Below, piece after piece: positions 28,588 to 38,306 of a stretch of 64,000 nt of DNA. The stretch is from Sphingobium sp. CR2-8. Lineage in GTDB: Bacteria; Pseudomonadota; Alphaproteobacteria; Sphingomonadales; Sphingomonadaceae. A program made the position numbers and the translations under genes. The notes beneath the pieces were generated by a model. The model did not search any database, was not told the origin of the DNA, and was given only the letters and a program-made list of their open reading frames with translations. Positions within the stretch are counted from its first letter, which is position 1. The number at the start of each line of letters is the position of its first letter. Location of the stretch: assembly GCF_035818615.1 (NCBI RefSeq), contig NZ_JAYKZY010000002.1, forward strand, positions 1,366,501-1,430,500, given 5' to 3'.

Positions 28588-30747
28588 GTGCCGACGCCGG
28601 AGCAGATCGATCGGCTGGTCAAGGGCCTGGACGACGATCCTTTCGCCACGCTGGGCGTGCATCCGGCTGAAAAAGGCTTCACCGCCTGCCTATTGCTGCC
28701 CGAAACGGTCAGCGTGATCGCGCAGACGTTGGATGGTAAGCCCGTCGGCGACCTGGCGCAGATCCATGGCGACGGGCTGTTTTTCGGCAAGGTGAAGATC
28801 CGCAAGCGCCAGCCGCTCCGCTATGTCGCCACCTTTGGCGACGGTGGGCATTATGCGCTGATCGATCCTTATAGCTTTGGCCCGGTGCTGGGGCCGATGG
28901 ACGACCATTTTCTGTCGGAAGGATCGCACGACCGCCTGTTCGACAAGCTGGGCGCGCATGCGATGACGCATGAGGGCGTTGCCGGCACGCATTTCGCGGT
29001 CTGGGCACCCAATGCTCGGCGCGTGTCGGTGGTCGGCGACTTCAACCGTTGGGACGGCCGTCGCGGGCTGATGCGCCATCGCGCCGATGCGGGGGTGTGG
29101 GAGGTCTTCCTGCCGGAGGTCGGACCGGGCAGCGCGTATAAATATGAGATCATCGGCGCAGATGGCGTGCGCCTGCCGCTCAAGGCCGACCCTTACGCCT
29201 TCCAGAGCGAATTGCGCCCCTCCACCGCGTCGATCGTCGCCGCGCCGATCGATCAGGCCTGGGGCGACGACCGGCACCGCGACCATTGGCGAACGGTCGA
29301 TGCGCGTCGCCAGCCCGTATCGATCTACGAAGTGCATGCCGGATCGTGGCAGCATGACGACCATGGCGATTTCCTGAGCTGGGACGAACTGGCCAACCGG
29401 CTGATCCCCTATGTGGTGGGGATGGGATTTACCCATATCGAATTTCTGCCGATCAGCGAATATCCCTATGATCCCAGCTGGGGATATCAGACGCTGGGGC
29501 TGTATGCGCCGACCGCGCGCTTCGGTGATCCGGCCGGGTTCGCGCGCTTCGTGGACGGGGCGCACCGGGCGGGGGTGGGCGTCATTCTGGACTGGGTGCC
29601 GGCGCATTTTCCGACCGACGAACATGGCCTGGCGCATTTCGACGGCACGGCGCTGTACGAACATGCCGATCCGCGCAAGGGCTTCCACCCCGACTGGAAC
29701 ACGGCCATCTATAATTTCGGGCGGCGCGAAGTGGCGCAGTTCCTGGTGAACAACGCGCTGTTCTGGGCGGAGCGCTATCATATCGACGGGCTGCGGGTGG
29801 ATGCGGTCGCATCGATGCTCTACCTCGATTATTCGCGCAAGGCCGGGGAATGGATTCCCAACGACCATGGCGGCCGGGAGAATGTAGAGGCCGTCGCCTT
29901 CCTCCAGCAGATGAACAAGGCGATTTACGGCGCGCATCCCGGCATCATGACCATCGCGGAGGAATCGACCAGCTGGCCCGGCGTATCGCAGCCGGTCCAT
30001 AGCGGCGGGCTGGGCTTCGGCTTCAAATGGAATATGGGTTTTATGCACGACACGTTGCGTTACCTACAGCGTGACCCGGTGCATCGCGCCCATCATCATG
30101 ACGACATCACCTTCGGCCTGGTCTACGCCTTCAGCGAAAATTTCGTGCTGGCGCTCAGTCATGACGAAGTGGTGCATGGCAAGGGGTCGCTCCTGCACAA
30201 GATGCCGGGCGACGACTGGCAGAAATTCGCGACGCTGCGGGCCTATTATGGCTTCATGTGGGGCTATCCCGGCAAGAAGCTTCTGTTCATGGGGCAGGAG
30301 TTCGCCCAGCGCGGCGAATGGAGCGAAGAGCGTTCGCTCGACTGGAATCTGCTCGACCATGGCCCGCATCTGGGGGTGCAGAGGCTGGTGGGGGACCTCA
30401 ACCGGCTCTACCGTGCGCGCCCTGCGCTACATGCGCGCGATTGCGAGGGGGAAGGGTTCGAATGGGTGCTGGCCGATGCTGCCGGGGATTCCATCTTCGC
30501 GTGGCAGCGACGCGCGCCGGGCGTCCGGCCGATCGTCGTCATCAGCCATTTCACGCCGATATTGCGGCACGGATATCGCATGCGCCTGCCATCGGGCGGG
30601 TTGTGGCGCGAGATATTGAACAGCGACGCGGCCGATTACGGCGGCAGCGGCGTGGGCAATATGGGCGTGGTGCAGGCGGATGAGGAAGGTTGGGCGAACA
30701 TCACCATTCCGCCCTTCGCAACCCTGATGCTGGAACTGGATTATTGA
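28588..30747 (+). CDS. glgB: 1,4-alpha-glucan branching enzyme
   Basis: Forms alpha-1,6 branches in glycogen. The 719-aa GH13 enzyme has two N-terminal carbohydrate-binding/beta-sandwich parts (DDPFATLGVHPAEKG, then GTHFAVWAPNARRVSVVGDF). The barrel motifs are DWVPAHFPTDEHGL, DGLRVDAVASMLYLDY (nucleophile Asp) and TIAEESTSWPGV (acid Glu), with LSHDEVVHGKGS after them. The GTG start at 28588 is preceded by AGAGGAG. It begins 20 bases after glgP. Confidence 0.97.
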   Translation: MPTPEQIDRLVKGLDDDPFATLGVHPAEKGFTACLLLPETVSVIAQTLDGKPVGDLAQIHGDGLFFGKVKIRKRQPLRYVATFGDGGHYALIDPYSFGPVLGPMDDHFLSEGSHDRLFDKLGAHAMTHEGVAGTHFAVWAPNARRVSVVGDFNRWDGRRGLMRHRADAGVWEVFLPEVGPGSAYKYEIIGADGVRLPLKADPYAFQSELRPSTASIVAAPIDQAWGDDRHRDHWRTVDARRQPVSIYEVHAGSWQHDDHGDFLSWDELANRLIPYVVGMGFTHIEFLPISEYPYDPSWGYQTLGLYAPTARFGDPAGFARFVDGAHRAGVGVILDWVPAHFPTDEHGLAHFDGTALYEHADPRKGFHPDWNTAIYNFGRREVAQFLVNNALFWAERYHIDGLRVDAVASMLYLDYSRKAGEWIPNDHGGRENVEAVAFLQQMNKAIYGAHPGIMTIAEESTSWPGVSQPVHSGGLGFGFKWNMGFMHDTLRYLQRDPVHRAHHHDDITFGLVYAFSENFVLALSHDEVVHGKGSLLHKMPGDDWQKFATLRAYYGFMWGYPGKKLLFMGQEFAQRGEWSEERSLDWNLLDHGPHLGVQRLVGDLNRLYRARPALHARDCEGEGFEWVLADAAGDSIFAWQRRAPGVRPIVVISHFTPILRHGYRMRLPSGGLWREILNSDAADYGGSGVGNMGVVQADEEGWANITIPPFATLMLELDY

Positions 30748-30796
30748 TCAATGACGGCGCATGCGACGAAACGCGGGCGCATATAGGAGAGGCGCA

Positions 30797-32056
30797 ATGC
30801 AGAGCAAATATCAGCCGATCGCGCGTGACGCCATGGCCTATGTCCTGGCGGGCGGACGGGGCAGTCGGCTGGCGGAACTGACCGACAAGCGCGCCAAACC
30901 CGCCGTCCATTTCGGCGGCAAGGCGCGGATCATCGATTTCGCGCTGTCCAATGCGCTCAACAGCGGCATCCGCCGCATCGGCGTGGCAACGCAATATAAG
31001 GCGCACTCGCTGATCCGCCATTTGCAGCGCGGCTGGAACTTCCTGCGCCCGGAACGCAATGAAAGTTTCGACATCCTGCCCGCCAGCCAGCGCGTGTCGG
31101 AAAGCCAGTGGTATGAAGGGACGGCCGACGCCGTGTTCCAGAATATCGACATCATCGAAAGCTATGCGCCCGAATATATGGTCATCCTGGCGGGCGATCA
31201 TGTCTACAAGATGGACTATGAGCTGATGCTGCAACAGCATGTCGATAGCGGCGCGGACGTCACTGTCGGCTGCCTGGAGGTGCCGCGCATGGAAGCGGTT
31301 GGCTTTGGCGTCATGCATGTGGACGAGAAGGACGTGATCACCGCCTTCATCGAAAAGCCCATGAACCCGCCGGGCATCCCGGGCCAGCCCGACATGGCGC
31401 TGGCGTCGATGGGCATCTACGTGTTCCAGACCCGTTTCCTGATCGAACAGTTGCGCCGCGACGCGGACGACCTGATCAGCAAGCGCGATTTCGGCGGCGA
31501 TATCATCCCCCATATCGTCAAGCACGGCAAAGCGGTGGCGCATCGCTTTTCCAGCAGTTGCGTCCGCGCCGAAAGCGAACTGGTCCCCTATTGGCGGGAC
31601 GTCGGGACGATCGACGCCTATTGGCAGGCCAGTATCGACCTGACCGACGTGGTGCCGTCGCTCGACCTCTACGATCGCAGCTGGCCGCTCTGGACCTATT
31701 CGGAGGTGACGCCGCCCGCCAAGTTTGTCCATAATGAAGACGGCCGCCGCGGGTCGGCCACGTCATCGCTGGTGGCGGGAGGATGCATCGTGTCCGGCTC
31801 CTCACTTGATCGCAGCCTGTTGTTTTCCGGGGTCAAGACGCACAGCTTCTCGTCCGTCACCGAAAGCGTGATCATGCCCAATTGCGAGATCGGGCGGGGC
31901 GCGCGGTTGCACAGATGCGTGCTGGATTCGGGGATCATCATTCCACCCGGCCTCATCATCGGCGAAGATCCGGTGCATGACGCGCAGCGGTTCCGCCTGA
32001 CCGACAGTGGCATCTGTCTGGTGACGCAGCCCATGATCGACCGTCTGGAGGCCTGA
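30797..32056 (+). CDS. glgC: Glucose-1-phosphate adenylyltransferase
   Basis: Makes ADP-glucose, the committed and usually allosterically controlled step of glycogen synthesis. The 419-aa enzyme has the nucleotide motif [20 protein letters not shown] (about 15-34), the activator-linked [19 protein letters not shown], the catalytic [15 protein letters not shown] and [11 protein letters not shown], and a C-terminal beta-helix. AGGAG lies just before the ATG at 30797; the longer frame from 30761 overlaps no other gene but lacks a signal. It lies between glgB and glgA. Confidence 0.97.
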   Translation: MQSKYQPIARDAMAYVLAGGRGSRLAELTDKRAKPAVHFGGKARIIDFALSNALNSGIRRIGVATQYKAHSLIRHLQRGWNFLRPERNESFDILPASQRVSESQWYEGTADAVFQNIDIIESYAPEYMVILAGDHVYKMDYELMLQQHVDSGADVTVGCLEVPRMEAVGFGVMHVDEKDVITAFIEKPMNPPGIPGQPDMALASMGIYVFQTRFLIEQLRRDADDLISKRDFGGDIIPHIVKHGKAVAHRFSSSCVRAESELVPYWRDVGTIDAYWQASIDLTDVVPSLDLYDRSWPLWTYSEVTPPAKFVHNEDGRRGSATSSLVAGGCIVSGSSLDRSLLFSGVKTHSFSSVTESVIMPNCEIGRGARLHRCVLDSGIIIPPGLIIGEDPVHDAQRFRLTDSGICLVTQPMIDRLEA

Positions 32057-32064
32057 TCCGACCC

Positions 32065-33513
32065 ATGACCATCAAGCTGCTGTCGGTCGCGTCCGAAATC
32101 TACCCCCTGATCAAGACCGGTGGCCTGGCCGATGTGGTCGGCGCGCTACCTGCTGCGCTGGCGGGGCAGGGCGTACAGGTGCGGACATTGGTGCCGGGCT
32201 ATCCGGCCGTGATCGCACGGCTGGGCAAGGCGAAGGTCGTGCGCCGCTACGACGCTTTGTCCGGTGCGGCGGCGAGCGTGCTGGCGGCCACGGTCGATGG
32301 GCTGGACCTGCTGGTGCTGGACGCGCCCGATTTCTTCGCGCGTGAAGGTGGGCCTTATGGCGATCATGGCGGCAACGACTGGCCAGATAACTGGCGGCGT
32401 TTTGCGGCGCTGTCTCGCGTCGGCGCCGACATCGCCGAGGGCGGGTTGAAGGGGTGGCGGCCCGATGTCGTCCATGTCCATGACTGGCAGGCGGCGATGA
32501 CCGCGGCCTATATGCGCTTCGGCCCTGCGGCCCATGTGCCCCGGCTGGTGACGATCCATAATCTCGCCTTTCAGGGGCGGTTTCCTGCCGACATCTTCGC
32601 GCAACTCGGCTTGCCGCCCGAAGCCTGGGGCGTCGATGGCGTCGAATATTATGGCGGGACCGGTTATCTGAAGGCGGGGCTGGTGTCGGCGGACGCGATC
32701 ACCACGGTCAGCCCCAGCTATGCGCAGGAAATTCGGTCCCCGGTCCATGGCATGGGGTTGGATGGCCTGATCAATGGGCGGATCGACAAGCTGCATGGCA
32801 TATTGAACGGGGTCGACACCGACATCTGGAACCCGACCGCTGATACGCTGATCGCCAAGCCGTTCAGCGCGCGGGCGCTGGCGGGCCGCGCGGCCAATCG
32901 GCGCGCGCTGGAGGCGCAGTTCGGCCTCGACCATGACGGCGCGCCGCTGTGCATCATCGTCAGCCGCCTCACCTGGCAGAAGGGCATGGACCTGATGATC
33001 GACGCGGCCGAACATCTGGTCGCGCTGGGCGGCAAGCTGGCCGTGCTGGGATCGGGGGATCATCCGCTCGAAGGCGCGCTGCTGGGCGCGGCGGACCGGC
33101 ATCGCGGGCGGATCGGCGTGCAGATCGGCTATGACGAGCCGCTGTCGCACCTGATGCAGGCGGGCGGCGACGCCATCTTGATCCCGTCGCGCTTTGAACC
33201 CTGCGGTCTGACCCAGCTTTATGCGCTGCGTTATGGCTGCGTGCCGGTGGTGGCGCGGGTCGGGGGGCTGGCGGACACGGTGATCGACGCCAATGAAGCG
33301 GCGGTGGGCGCGCGGGCGGCGACGGGTATCGTCTTCGCCCCGTCCGATCCGCTGGCCCTGCACGGCGCGATCAACCGGCTGGTCGCACTGCATGGCGACA
33401 AGCCGACATGGCAGGCAATTCAGCGCGCGGGCATGGGCGCTGACTTTTCTTGGACCCACAGCGCGGCGCGCTATGCCGACCTGTATCGATCGCTGATCGC
33501 GGCGGCCGCGTGA
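32065..33513 (+). CDS. glgA: Glycogen synthase (ADP-glucose)
   Basis: GT5 enzyme that extends glycogen from ADP-glucose. The 482-aa protein has the N-terminal substrate motif KTGGLADVVGALPAAL (about 17-32), HVHDWQAAM in the first lobe and IPSRFEPCGLTQLYALRYG with VARVGGLADTV in the second. It starts eight bases after glgC, and its stop overlaps the glgX start (GTGA). Confidence 0.97.
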   Translation: MTIKLLSVASEIYPLIKTGGLADVVGALPAALAGQGVQVRTLVPGYPAVIARLGKAKVVRRYDALSGAAASVLAATVDGLDLLVLDAPDFFAREGGPYGDHGGNDWPDNWRRFAALSRVGADIAEGGLKGWRPDVVHVHDWQAAMTAAYMRFGPAAHVPRLVTIHNLAFQGRFPADIFAQLGLPPEAWGVDGVEYYGGTGYLKAGLVSADAITTVSPSYAQEIRSPVHGMGLDGLINGRIDKLHGILNGVDTDIWNPTADTLIAKPFSARALAGRAANRRALEAQFGLDHDGAPLCIIVSRLTWQKGMDLMIDAAEHLVALGGKLAVLGSGDHPLEGALLGAADRHRGRIGVQIGYDEPLSHLMQAGGDAILIPSRFEPCGLTQLYALRYGCVPVVARVGGLADTVIDANEAAVGARAATGIVFAPSDPLALHGAINRLVALHGDKPTWQAIQRAGMGADFSWTHSAARYADLYRSLIAAAA

Positions 33514-35381
33514 GGCCGGGTGCATCGGTCGGGGCGACGGGGACGCGCTTTTCGGTGTGGTCGCCCGATGCGACCCAGCTCTGGCTTTGCCTGTTCGACG
33601 GTGCGGATCGTGAAACCCGCCTGCCGATGTTGCGCGATGCCGATGGCTGCTGGCATGTCGAGGCGGCTGGCGTGGGCGCGGGCGCGCGCTACGGCCTGCG
33701 CGCCGATGGCCCCTATGATCCGGGCGCGGGGCTGTGGTTCGATCCCGACAAGCTGTTGCTTGATCCCTATGCGACGGCGATCGACCGCGCCTTTGCCTAT
33801 CACCCGGCGCTGGCCGCGTCGCGCGGGGACGGGGGCGACACGGCGTCGCTGATGCCCAAGGCTATCGTCGTTCCTGAAGGAGCGGCGCTACCGCCCGAGC
33901 CACCTCGATTTGCGCCGGGCGGACTGATCTACGAAGTGCAGGTGCGCGGCTTCACCCTGTTGCATCCCGATGTGCCGGAGGCGCAGCGCGGGACGATTGC
34001 CGCGCTCGCCCATCCGTCGATCATCGCGCATCTTCAACGCCTGCATGTGTCGGCGATCGAACTGATGCCGATCAACGCTTGGATCGATGAACGGCATCTG
34101 GGGCCGCTCGGCCTCACCAATGCCTGGGGCTATAATCCGGTCAGCTATTTCGCGCTCGATCCGCGCCTGGCGCCCGGCGGCATCGCGGAATTGCGCGATA
34201 CGGTCGCGGCGCTGCACGATGCGGGCATCGGCGTGATCCTCGACATGGTCTATAATCATGACGGGGAAAGCGACGCGCATGGGCCGACGCTGTCGCTGCG
34301 CGGCCTGGATGCGCGGGGCTATTTCCGCCACGACGGCGACGGGCGGCTGATCAACGACACGGGCACGGGCAACAGCATTGCCTGCAATGCGCCGGTCGTG
34401 CGCCGCCTGATCCTCAATTCGCTGCTCTATTTCGTGGCCCAAGCCGGGGTGGACGGCTTCCGCTTCGACCTTGGTCCGGCGCTCGGTCGCATGGCGGACG
34501 GATTCGATCCTGCCGCGCCGCTGTTGCAGGAGATGCGCGCCGATCCGCTGCTGGCGGATCGCATCCTGATCGCCGAACCATGGGATATCGGGCCAGGCGG
34601 CTATCAACTGGGCCGGTTCGGCGACGGCTGGCTGGAATGGAACGACCGTTATCGCGACGATATGCGTCGCTTCTGGCGTGGTGACGCAGGGATGCTGGGC
34701 GCATTCGCCATGCGCCTGGCGGGATCGTCGGATATTTTCCCCGGCAGCACCACCCGCAGCGTCAATTTCCTCGCCGCGCATGACGGCTTTACGCTGGCCG
34801 ATCTGACCGCCTACGAACAGCGGCACAACGAAGCCAATGGCGAGCAGAATCGCGACGGCCATGGCGACAATTTCAGCTGGAACAACGGCGTCGAGGGCGC
34901 AAGCGCCGATCCGGCGATCCTGTCGGCACTGCGGCGCGATGTCGAGGCGCTGCTCTCCACGCTCTTCGCGTCACGGGGCACGATCATGCTAACGGCGGGC
35001 GACGAGTTCGGGCGCAGCCAACAGGGCAACAACAATGCCTATGCGCAGGACAATGCGATCAGCTGGATCGATTGGAATGGGCGGGATCGGACGCTGGAGG
35101 CGCATGCCTTCGCGCTGGCGGCGGTGCGGGCGGAGACGCCGGCGTTGCACGACGCGGCGCTTTTGTCGGATGCCGATGTCGAATGGCTGGACGAAGAGGG
35201 GCAGGCACTGACGGTCGGCCAGTGGGAAGACCCTGCGCGCCGACGCCTGACACTGCGCTATCGCAGCAGCGGGCTGGCCATTTGCGTCAACGGCGATACC
35301 ACGCCCTGCCGCTTCCGCCTGCCGGACGCAGAGGTGGATGTCGCTGCGCGCGCCGTCGCGATCAGGCGACCGGAACGCTGA
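33510..35381 (+). CDS. glgX: Glycogen debranching enzyme
   Basis: GH13 isoamylase-type enzyme that removes alpha-1,6 branches from phosphorylase-limited glycogen. The 623-aa protein starts with GTG in a four-base overlap with glgA. It shows an N-terminal CBM48 (GATGTRFSVWSPDATQLWLC), then YEVQVRGFTLLHP, the barrel motifs MVYNHDGES, GVDGFRFDLGPALGRMADG (nucleophile Asp), LIAEPWDIGPGGYQLG (acid Glu) and NFLAAHDGFTLADL. Starting further upstream would run through glgA. The 3' end overlaps the convergent Nudix gene by 20 bases. Confidence 0.95.
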   Translation: MRPGASVGATGTRFSVWSPDATQLWLCLFDGADRETRLPMLRDADGCWHVEAAGVGAGARYGLRADGPYDPGAGLWFDPDKLLLDPYATAIDRAFAYHPALAASRGDGGDTASLMPKAIVVPEGAALPPEPPRFAPGGLIYEVQVRGFTLLHPDVPEAQRGTIAALAHPSIIAHLQRLHVSAIELMPINAWIDERHLGPLGLTNAWGYNPVSYFALDPRLAPGGIAELRDTVAALHDAGIGVILDMVYNHDGESDAHGPTLSLRGLDARGYFRHDGDGRLINDTGTGNSIACNAPVVRRLILNSLLYFVAQAGVDGFRFDLGPALGRMADGFDPAAPLLQEMRADPLLADRILIAEPWDIGPGGYQLGRFGDGWLEWNDRYRDDMRRFWRGDAGMLGAFAMRLAGSSDIFPGSTTRSVNFLAAHDGFTLADLTAYEQRHNEANGEQNRDGHGDNFSWNNGVEGASADPAILSALRRDVEALLSTLFASRGTIMLTAGDEFGRSQQGNNNAYAQDNAISWIDWNGRDRTLEAHAFALAAVRAETPALHDAALLSDADVEWLDEEGQALTVGQWEDPARRRLTLRYRSSGLAICVNGDTTPCRFRLPDAEVDVAARAVAIRRPER

Positions 35382-35931
35382 ACAGGTCCGGCCTGCGGAG
35401 CCGCAACGCCATCAGCGTGATCGCCAGCTTGCCATCACCGATCTGTTTGTCGGTGAACATCGTCCAGAGCGTATCGAGCGGCAATTCGTGGACGCTGATA
35501 TGTTCCTGCTCCGCATCGAGTCCACCGCCTGCGGCGATCCGGTCCTGCGCGCGGTATTCGGCTAGGAAATAGTCGATCTTTTCAGTGACGACGGTGGGAA
35601 TGCTCCAGATCTGGCCGAGATGGGTGAGGTCGCCCAGCCGTACGCCCGCTTCCTCCAGCGCCTCACGCCGGGCGCATTGTTCCGGTTCATCTTCTAATAT
35701 CCCCGCGATCGGCTCCAGCATGTCGGGCAGGCCAGCGAGCATCACGGGCGTGCGCGGCATCGACACGAGCAGCGCGACACGGCGATCGGGATCATAGGGC
35801 AAAACGACCACGGCGCGGCGCATTTCCACGACATGCCGCTCGAACTCTTGCCCGTCGGGCGCGCGCATCGCCACCATCAACAGGTTCAGCCAGCCCTCAT
35901 AGATCGTCCGCGTCGAAAGGATGCTGGTCAT
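35362..35931 (-). CDS. Nudix hydrolase, ADP-ribose pyrophosphatase-like
   Basis: A 189-aa Nudix-fold protein. The box reads GILEDEPEQCARREALEEAG, which keeps the catalytic REALEEAG end but is two residues shorter than the canonical GX5EX7REUXEEXGU spacing. Family context (EMRRAVVVLPYDPDRRVALL before the box and IDYFLAEY after it) suggests an ADP-sugar or ADP-ribose pyrophosphatase. Its place against the glycogen operon makes ADP-glucose a tempting substrate, but that is inference. It converges on glgX with a 20-base overlap. Confidence 0.87.
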   Translation of the reverse strand: MTSILSTRTIYEGWLNLLMVAMRAPDGQEFERHVVEMRRAVVVLPYDPDRRVALLVSMPRTPVMLAGLPDMLEPIAGILEDEPEQCARREALEEAGVRLGDLTHLGQIWSIPTVVTEKIDYFLAEYRAQDRIAAGGGLDAEQEHISVHELPLDTLWTMFTDKQIGDGKLAITLMALRLRRPDLFSVPVA

Positions 35932-35993
35932 CAGACGTTCTCCGGTTCCGCCGTGCCTTGCCGCTACGGGAACATGACGCCGATGACGAAATA

Positions 35994-36069
35994 TGGTGAG
36001 TCCAGCTGGGTTCGAACCAGCGACCTACTGATTAAAAGTCAGTTGCTCTACCGACTGAGCTATGGACCC
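35994..36069 (-). tRNA. tRNA-Lys (anticodon TTT)
   Basis: A full cloverleaf reads on the minus strand: acceptor GGGTCCA pairs with TGGACTC (one G-U), the D-arm has AGCTCAGTCGGTAGAGC, the anticodon arm is CTGACTTTTAATCAG with anticodon TTT, and the T-arm is CTGGTTCGAACCCAG. The CCA end is encoded. No integrase or direct repeat is next to it. Confidence 0.97.
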
Positions 36070-36112
36070 CCGCAAGCGGTGGAGGCTGCCCTAAAGGCGA
36101 GGATGGCGATGG

Positions 36113-36619
36113 TCAACCTCTAGTCGCGCGCTTGACCCTGGCTTTTTGCAGGCGGGCATGGAGATGGCGGACGGACAGCCCCAGATGCGGGTCGCGCCAG
36201 TCCGGCGCGATCGCCAGAAGCGGCGTCAGCACGAAGGCGCGACCGCGATAGGCGGCGTGCGGGATCGTCAGAAGGCGGCTGCGCCAGACGCCGCCCGACC
36301 AGAGGATGATGTCGATGTCGACGCTGCGCGCGCCCCAGCGGCGATGGCGACGACGGCCCAATCGGTTCTCGATGGCCTGGAGGAAGGTCAGCATCGCGGG
36401 CGGCGGCAGTGCGCTTTCGACCAGCAAGGCGCCATTGGCGAAGCGGCGGGCGGAAGGGCCAAGTGGCGGCGTGGACAATATGGGCGACACGCCCAGAACC
36501 CGCGCTTGGTTCCCGATCATGGCTGTCGCTTCCGTCAGCAGGCGCGTGGGCGTCCGGCTGGCGGACAAGGGCCGGTTCGATCCGAGCGCCAGCGCGTAGA
36601 GATGACGCGGGTCGGCCAT
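36113..36619 (-). CDS. folK: 6-hydroxymethyl-7,8-dihydropterin pyrophosphokinase
   Basis: Folate pathway enzyme that transfers pyrophosphate from ATP to hydroxymethyl-dihydropterin. The 168-aa protein has ALGSNRPLS near residue 10, NGALLVES in the middle, and RRWGARSVDIDIILW with the metal-binding DID, then TIPHAAYRGRAFVLTPLLAI. It is last in a minus-strand run aguA, DUF2501 gene, aguB, small gene, folK; only nine bases separate it from the small gene upstream. Confidence 0.94.
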   Translation of the reverse strand: MADPRHLYALALGSNRPLSASRTPTRLLTEATAMIGNQARVLGVSPILSTPPLGPSARRFANGALLVESALPPPAMLTFLQAIENRLGRRRHRRWGARSVDIDIILWSGGVWRSRLLTIPHAAYRGRAFVLTPLLAIAPDWRDPHLGLSVRHLHARLQKARVKRATRG

Positions 36620-36627
36620 CGGCGTCC

Positions 36628-36903
36628 CTAGCGGACCTTATCCCTGGCCTGCGCCTTCATCTGGGCATAGGCGGCGTCTTGTGCATCAAGCGGCAGCGTC
36701 AGCAGATAGCGCAGGGCGTCCTTATAGGTCAGAAAGGGCCGCTCATCCGCGATAACCGGCACCGTACGCGCATTGTAAAGCCGCTTCAACAGGCGCTTCT
36801 GGGGTCTGCCGAGCTCGTGAATCGGTTCGGTCGGCGCTTCGATCTCGATTTCGGGCGTTTGGGGTGCCGCAGCATCGGTGATGGGGGTATCGGTGTCGGT
36901 CAT
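36628..36903 (-). CDS. Small hypothetical protein between aguB and folK
   Basis: A 91-aa soluble protein, not recognised. The N-terminal third is acidic and low-complexity (MTDTDTPITDAAAPQTPEIE), followed by a basic stretch HELGRPQKRLLKRLYNAR and a helical-looking end TYKDALRYLLTLPLDAQDAA. The ATG at 36903 is four bases after the aguB stop, so it is translated with that gene; an in-frame start at 36933 would overlap aguB. No catalytic motif or membrane segment is seen. Confidence 0.75.
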   Translation of the reverse strand: MTDTDTPITDAAAPQTPEIEIEAPTEPIHELGRPQKRLLKRLYNARTVPVIADERPFLTYKDALRYLLTLPLDAQDAAYAQMKAQARDKVR

Positions 36904-36907
36904 GCGA

Positions 36908-37756
36908 TCAGATATCCTGCGCGATCCGGCCATAGAGGTCGGGTCGCCGGTCGCGGAAGAAGCCCATGCCCGCGCGGTGGGTGCGCGCCCTGGTCAGGTC
37001 CAGCGTCGCCACCAGCGCGCCATGATCCTTCGCGTCGGCTTCGGCCAGATAGTCGCCCCATTCGTCGGTGATGAAGCTGTGGCCGTAGAAAAGCTGGCCG
37101 TCCTCGTCCCCGATGCGGTTCGCGGCGATCACCGGCATGCAGTTGCTGACCGCATGGCCGATCATCGCGCGCCGCCACATGCGGCTGGTGTCGAGGTCGG
37201 CGTCATAGGGTTCGGAACCGATGGCGGTAGGGTAGAGCAGCATTTCCGCACCCATCAACGCCATGCAGCGTGCGGTTTCGGGATACCATTGGTCCCAGCA
37301 TATACCGACGCCGATGGTGCCATATCGAGTGTTCCACACTTTGAAGCCGCTGTTGCCGGGGCGGAAATAATATTTTTCCTCATAACCCGGGCCATCGGGA
37401 ATATGGCTCTTGCGATAGACACCCATGATCTCGCCCTGGTCATCGATCATGGCGAGCGAGTTGTAATGATGCTGCCCGTCGCGCTCGAAATAGCTGGTGG
37501 GGATATAGACGCCCAGTTCCTTCGCCAGCTTGCGCATCTCCTGCACCGCCGGATGGCTGTCGGTCGGCTGCGCGTTGGCGAACAGCGCTTCATCCTCTAC
37601 GCGGCAGAAATAGGGGCCTTCGAACAGTTCCGGCGGCAGGATGATCTTTGCGCCCCGGCTCGCGGCCTTGCGCACATGGTCGGCGACCAGCGCGATATTG
37701 GCGCCCATATCGTCCGAAAAGGCGAGTTGAAGGGCGGCGACGGTGACGCGGGTCAT
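36908..37756 (-). CDS. aguB: N-carbamoylputrescine amidase
   Basis: Nitrilase-superfamily enzyme that hydrolyses N-carbamoylputrescine to putrescine, CO2 and ammonia. The 282-aa protein shows the Glu-Lys-Cys triad: Glu at about 43 in PPELFEGPYF, Lys at about 116 in VYRKSHIPDGPGY and Cys at about 153 in GICWDQWYPE. The start at 37756 has GGAG six bases upstream. It works together with the agmatine deiminase two genes upstream. Confidence 0.95.
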   Translation of the reverse strand: MTRVTVAALQLAFSDDMGANIALVADHVRKAASRGAKIILPPELFEGPYFCRVEDEALFANAQPTDSHPAVQEMRKLAKELGVYIPTSYFERDGQHHYNSLAMIDDQGEIMGVYRKSHIPDGPGYEEKYYFRPGNSGFKVWNTRYGTIGVGICWDQWYPETARCMALMGAEMLLYPTAIGSEPYDADLDTSRMWRRAMIGHAVSNCMPVIAANRIGDEDGQLFYGHSFITDEWGDYLAEADAKDHGALVATLDLTRARTHRAGMGFFRDRRPDLYGRIAQDI

Positions 37757-37845
37757 TCTTCACTCCATGGCGGGAAACAGCGCGCCATATAGGGACTGTC
37801 CGCCCGACATGCCACCGTTCAAACCATCGTTGCCGACCGACCGGT

Positions 37846-38217
37846 TCAGAGCAACCCGGACGCGTGGTTGAGCACCAGGTCGCAGGCGCGGGTCTTCACC
37901 TTGCTCTTGAGGCTGTCGAGCGACAGGGCGTTCCGGTCGGTCTGGATAGTGCCCGTCTGCCCCAGCTTGAAGCCGCTCAATTCCTTCACGCCCGGCTTGC
38001 CCGTCAGCTTGCCCAGGATGGACGCGGCGCGGGTGGCGTTGACCAGCTTGTTCTTCATGCAATAGCTCAGCACGCCTGCGGCATTGCCCGCGCCGACCGA
38101 TGCGATATTGGGTAGTCCGCCACCCAGCAGGCCGCCCAGATCCAGTTGCGCGGAGGACGGGGCGGCGGTCATCGCCAGCAGCACGAACGGCGCAGCGCGA
38201 AGGGGAAGGCGGATCAT
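37846..38217 (-). CDS. DUF2501 family periplasmic protein
   Basis: A 123-aa exported protein. The signal peptide covers about residues 1-22 (MIRLPLRAAPFVLLAMTAAP). The mature part matches DUF2501 (E. coli YjjA-like): a Gly/Leu-rich start LDLGGLLGGGLPNIASVGAG, NAAGVLSYCMKNKLVN, and a second cysteine in RACDLVLNHASGLL that may bond with the first. AAGGAGA is placed ideally before the ATG at 38217. It lies between the two putrescine genes; its function is unknown. Confidence 0.87.
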   Translation of the reverse strand: MIRLPLRAAPFVLLAMTAAPSSAQLDLGGLLGGGLPNIASVGAGNAAGVLSYCMKNKLVNATRAASILGKLTGKPGVKELSGFKLGQTGTIQTDRNALSLDSLKSKVKTRACDLVLNHASGLL

Positions 38218-38306
38218 GGCAGTCTCCTTTACGGCCGGACGACTCCGGCCATCGGCCTGAAGGGTGGGCCGATCCGCCTTCATTCGCAACGCCGCTTTTC
38301 GGTAGT

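Noticed and set aside
35994..36069. tRNA-Lys and tRNA-His as integration sites
   Set aside because: No integrase, direct repeat of the tRNA end or foreign-looking block lies next to either tRNA gene.
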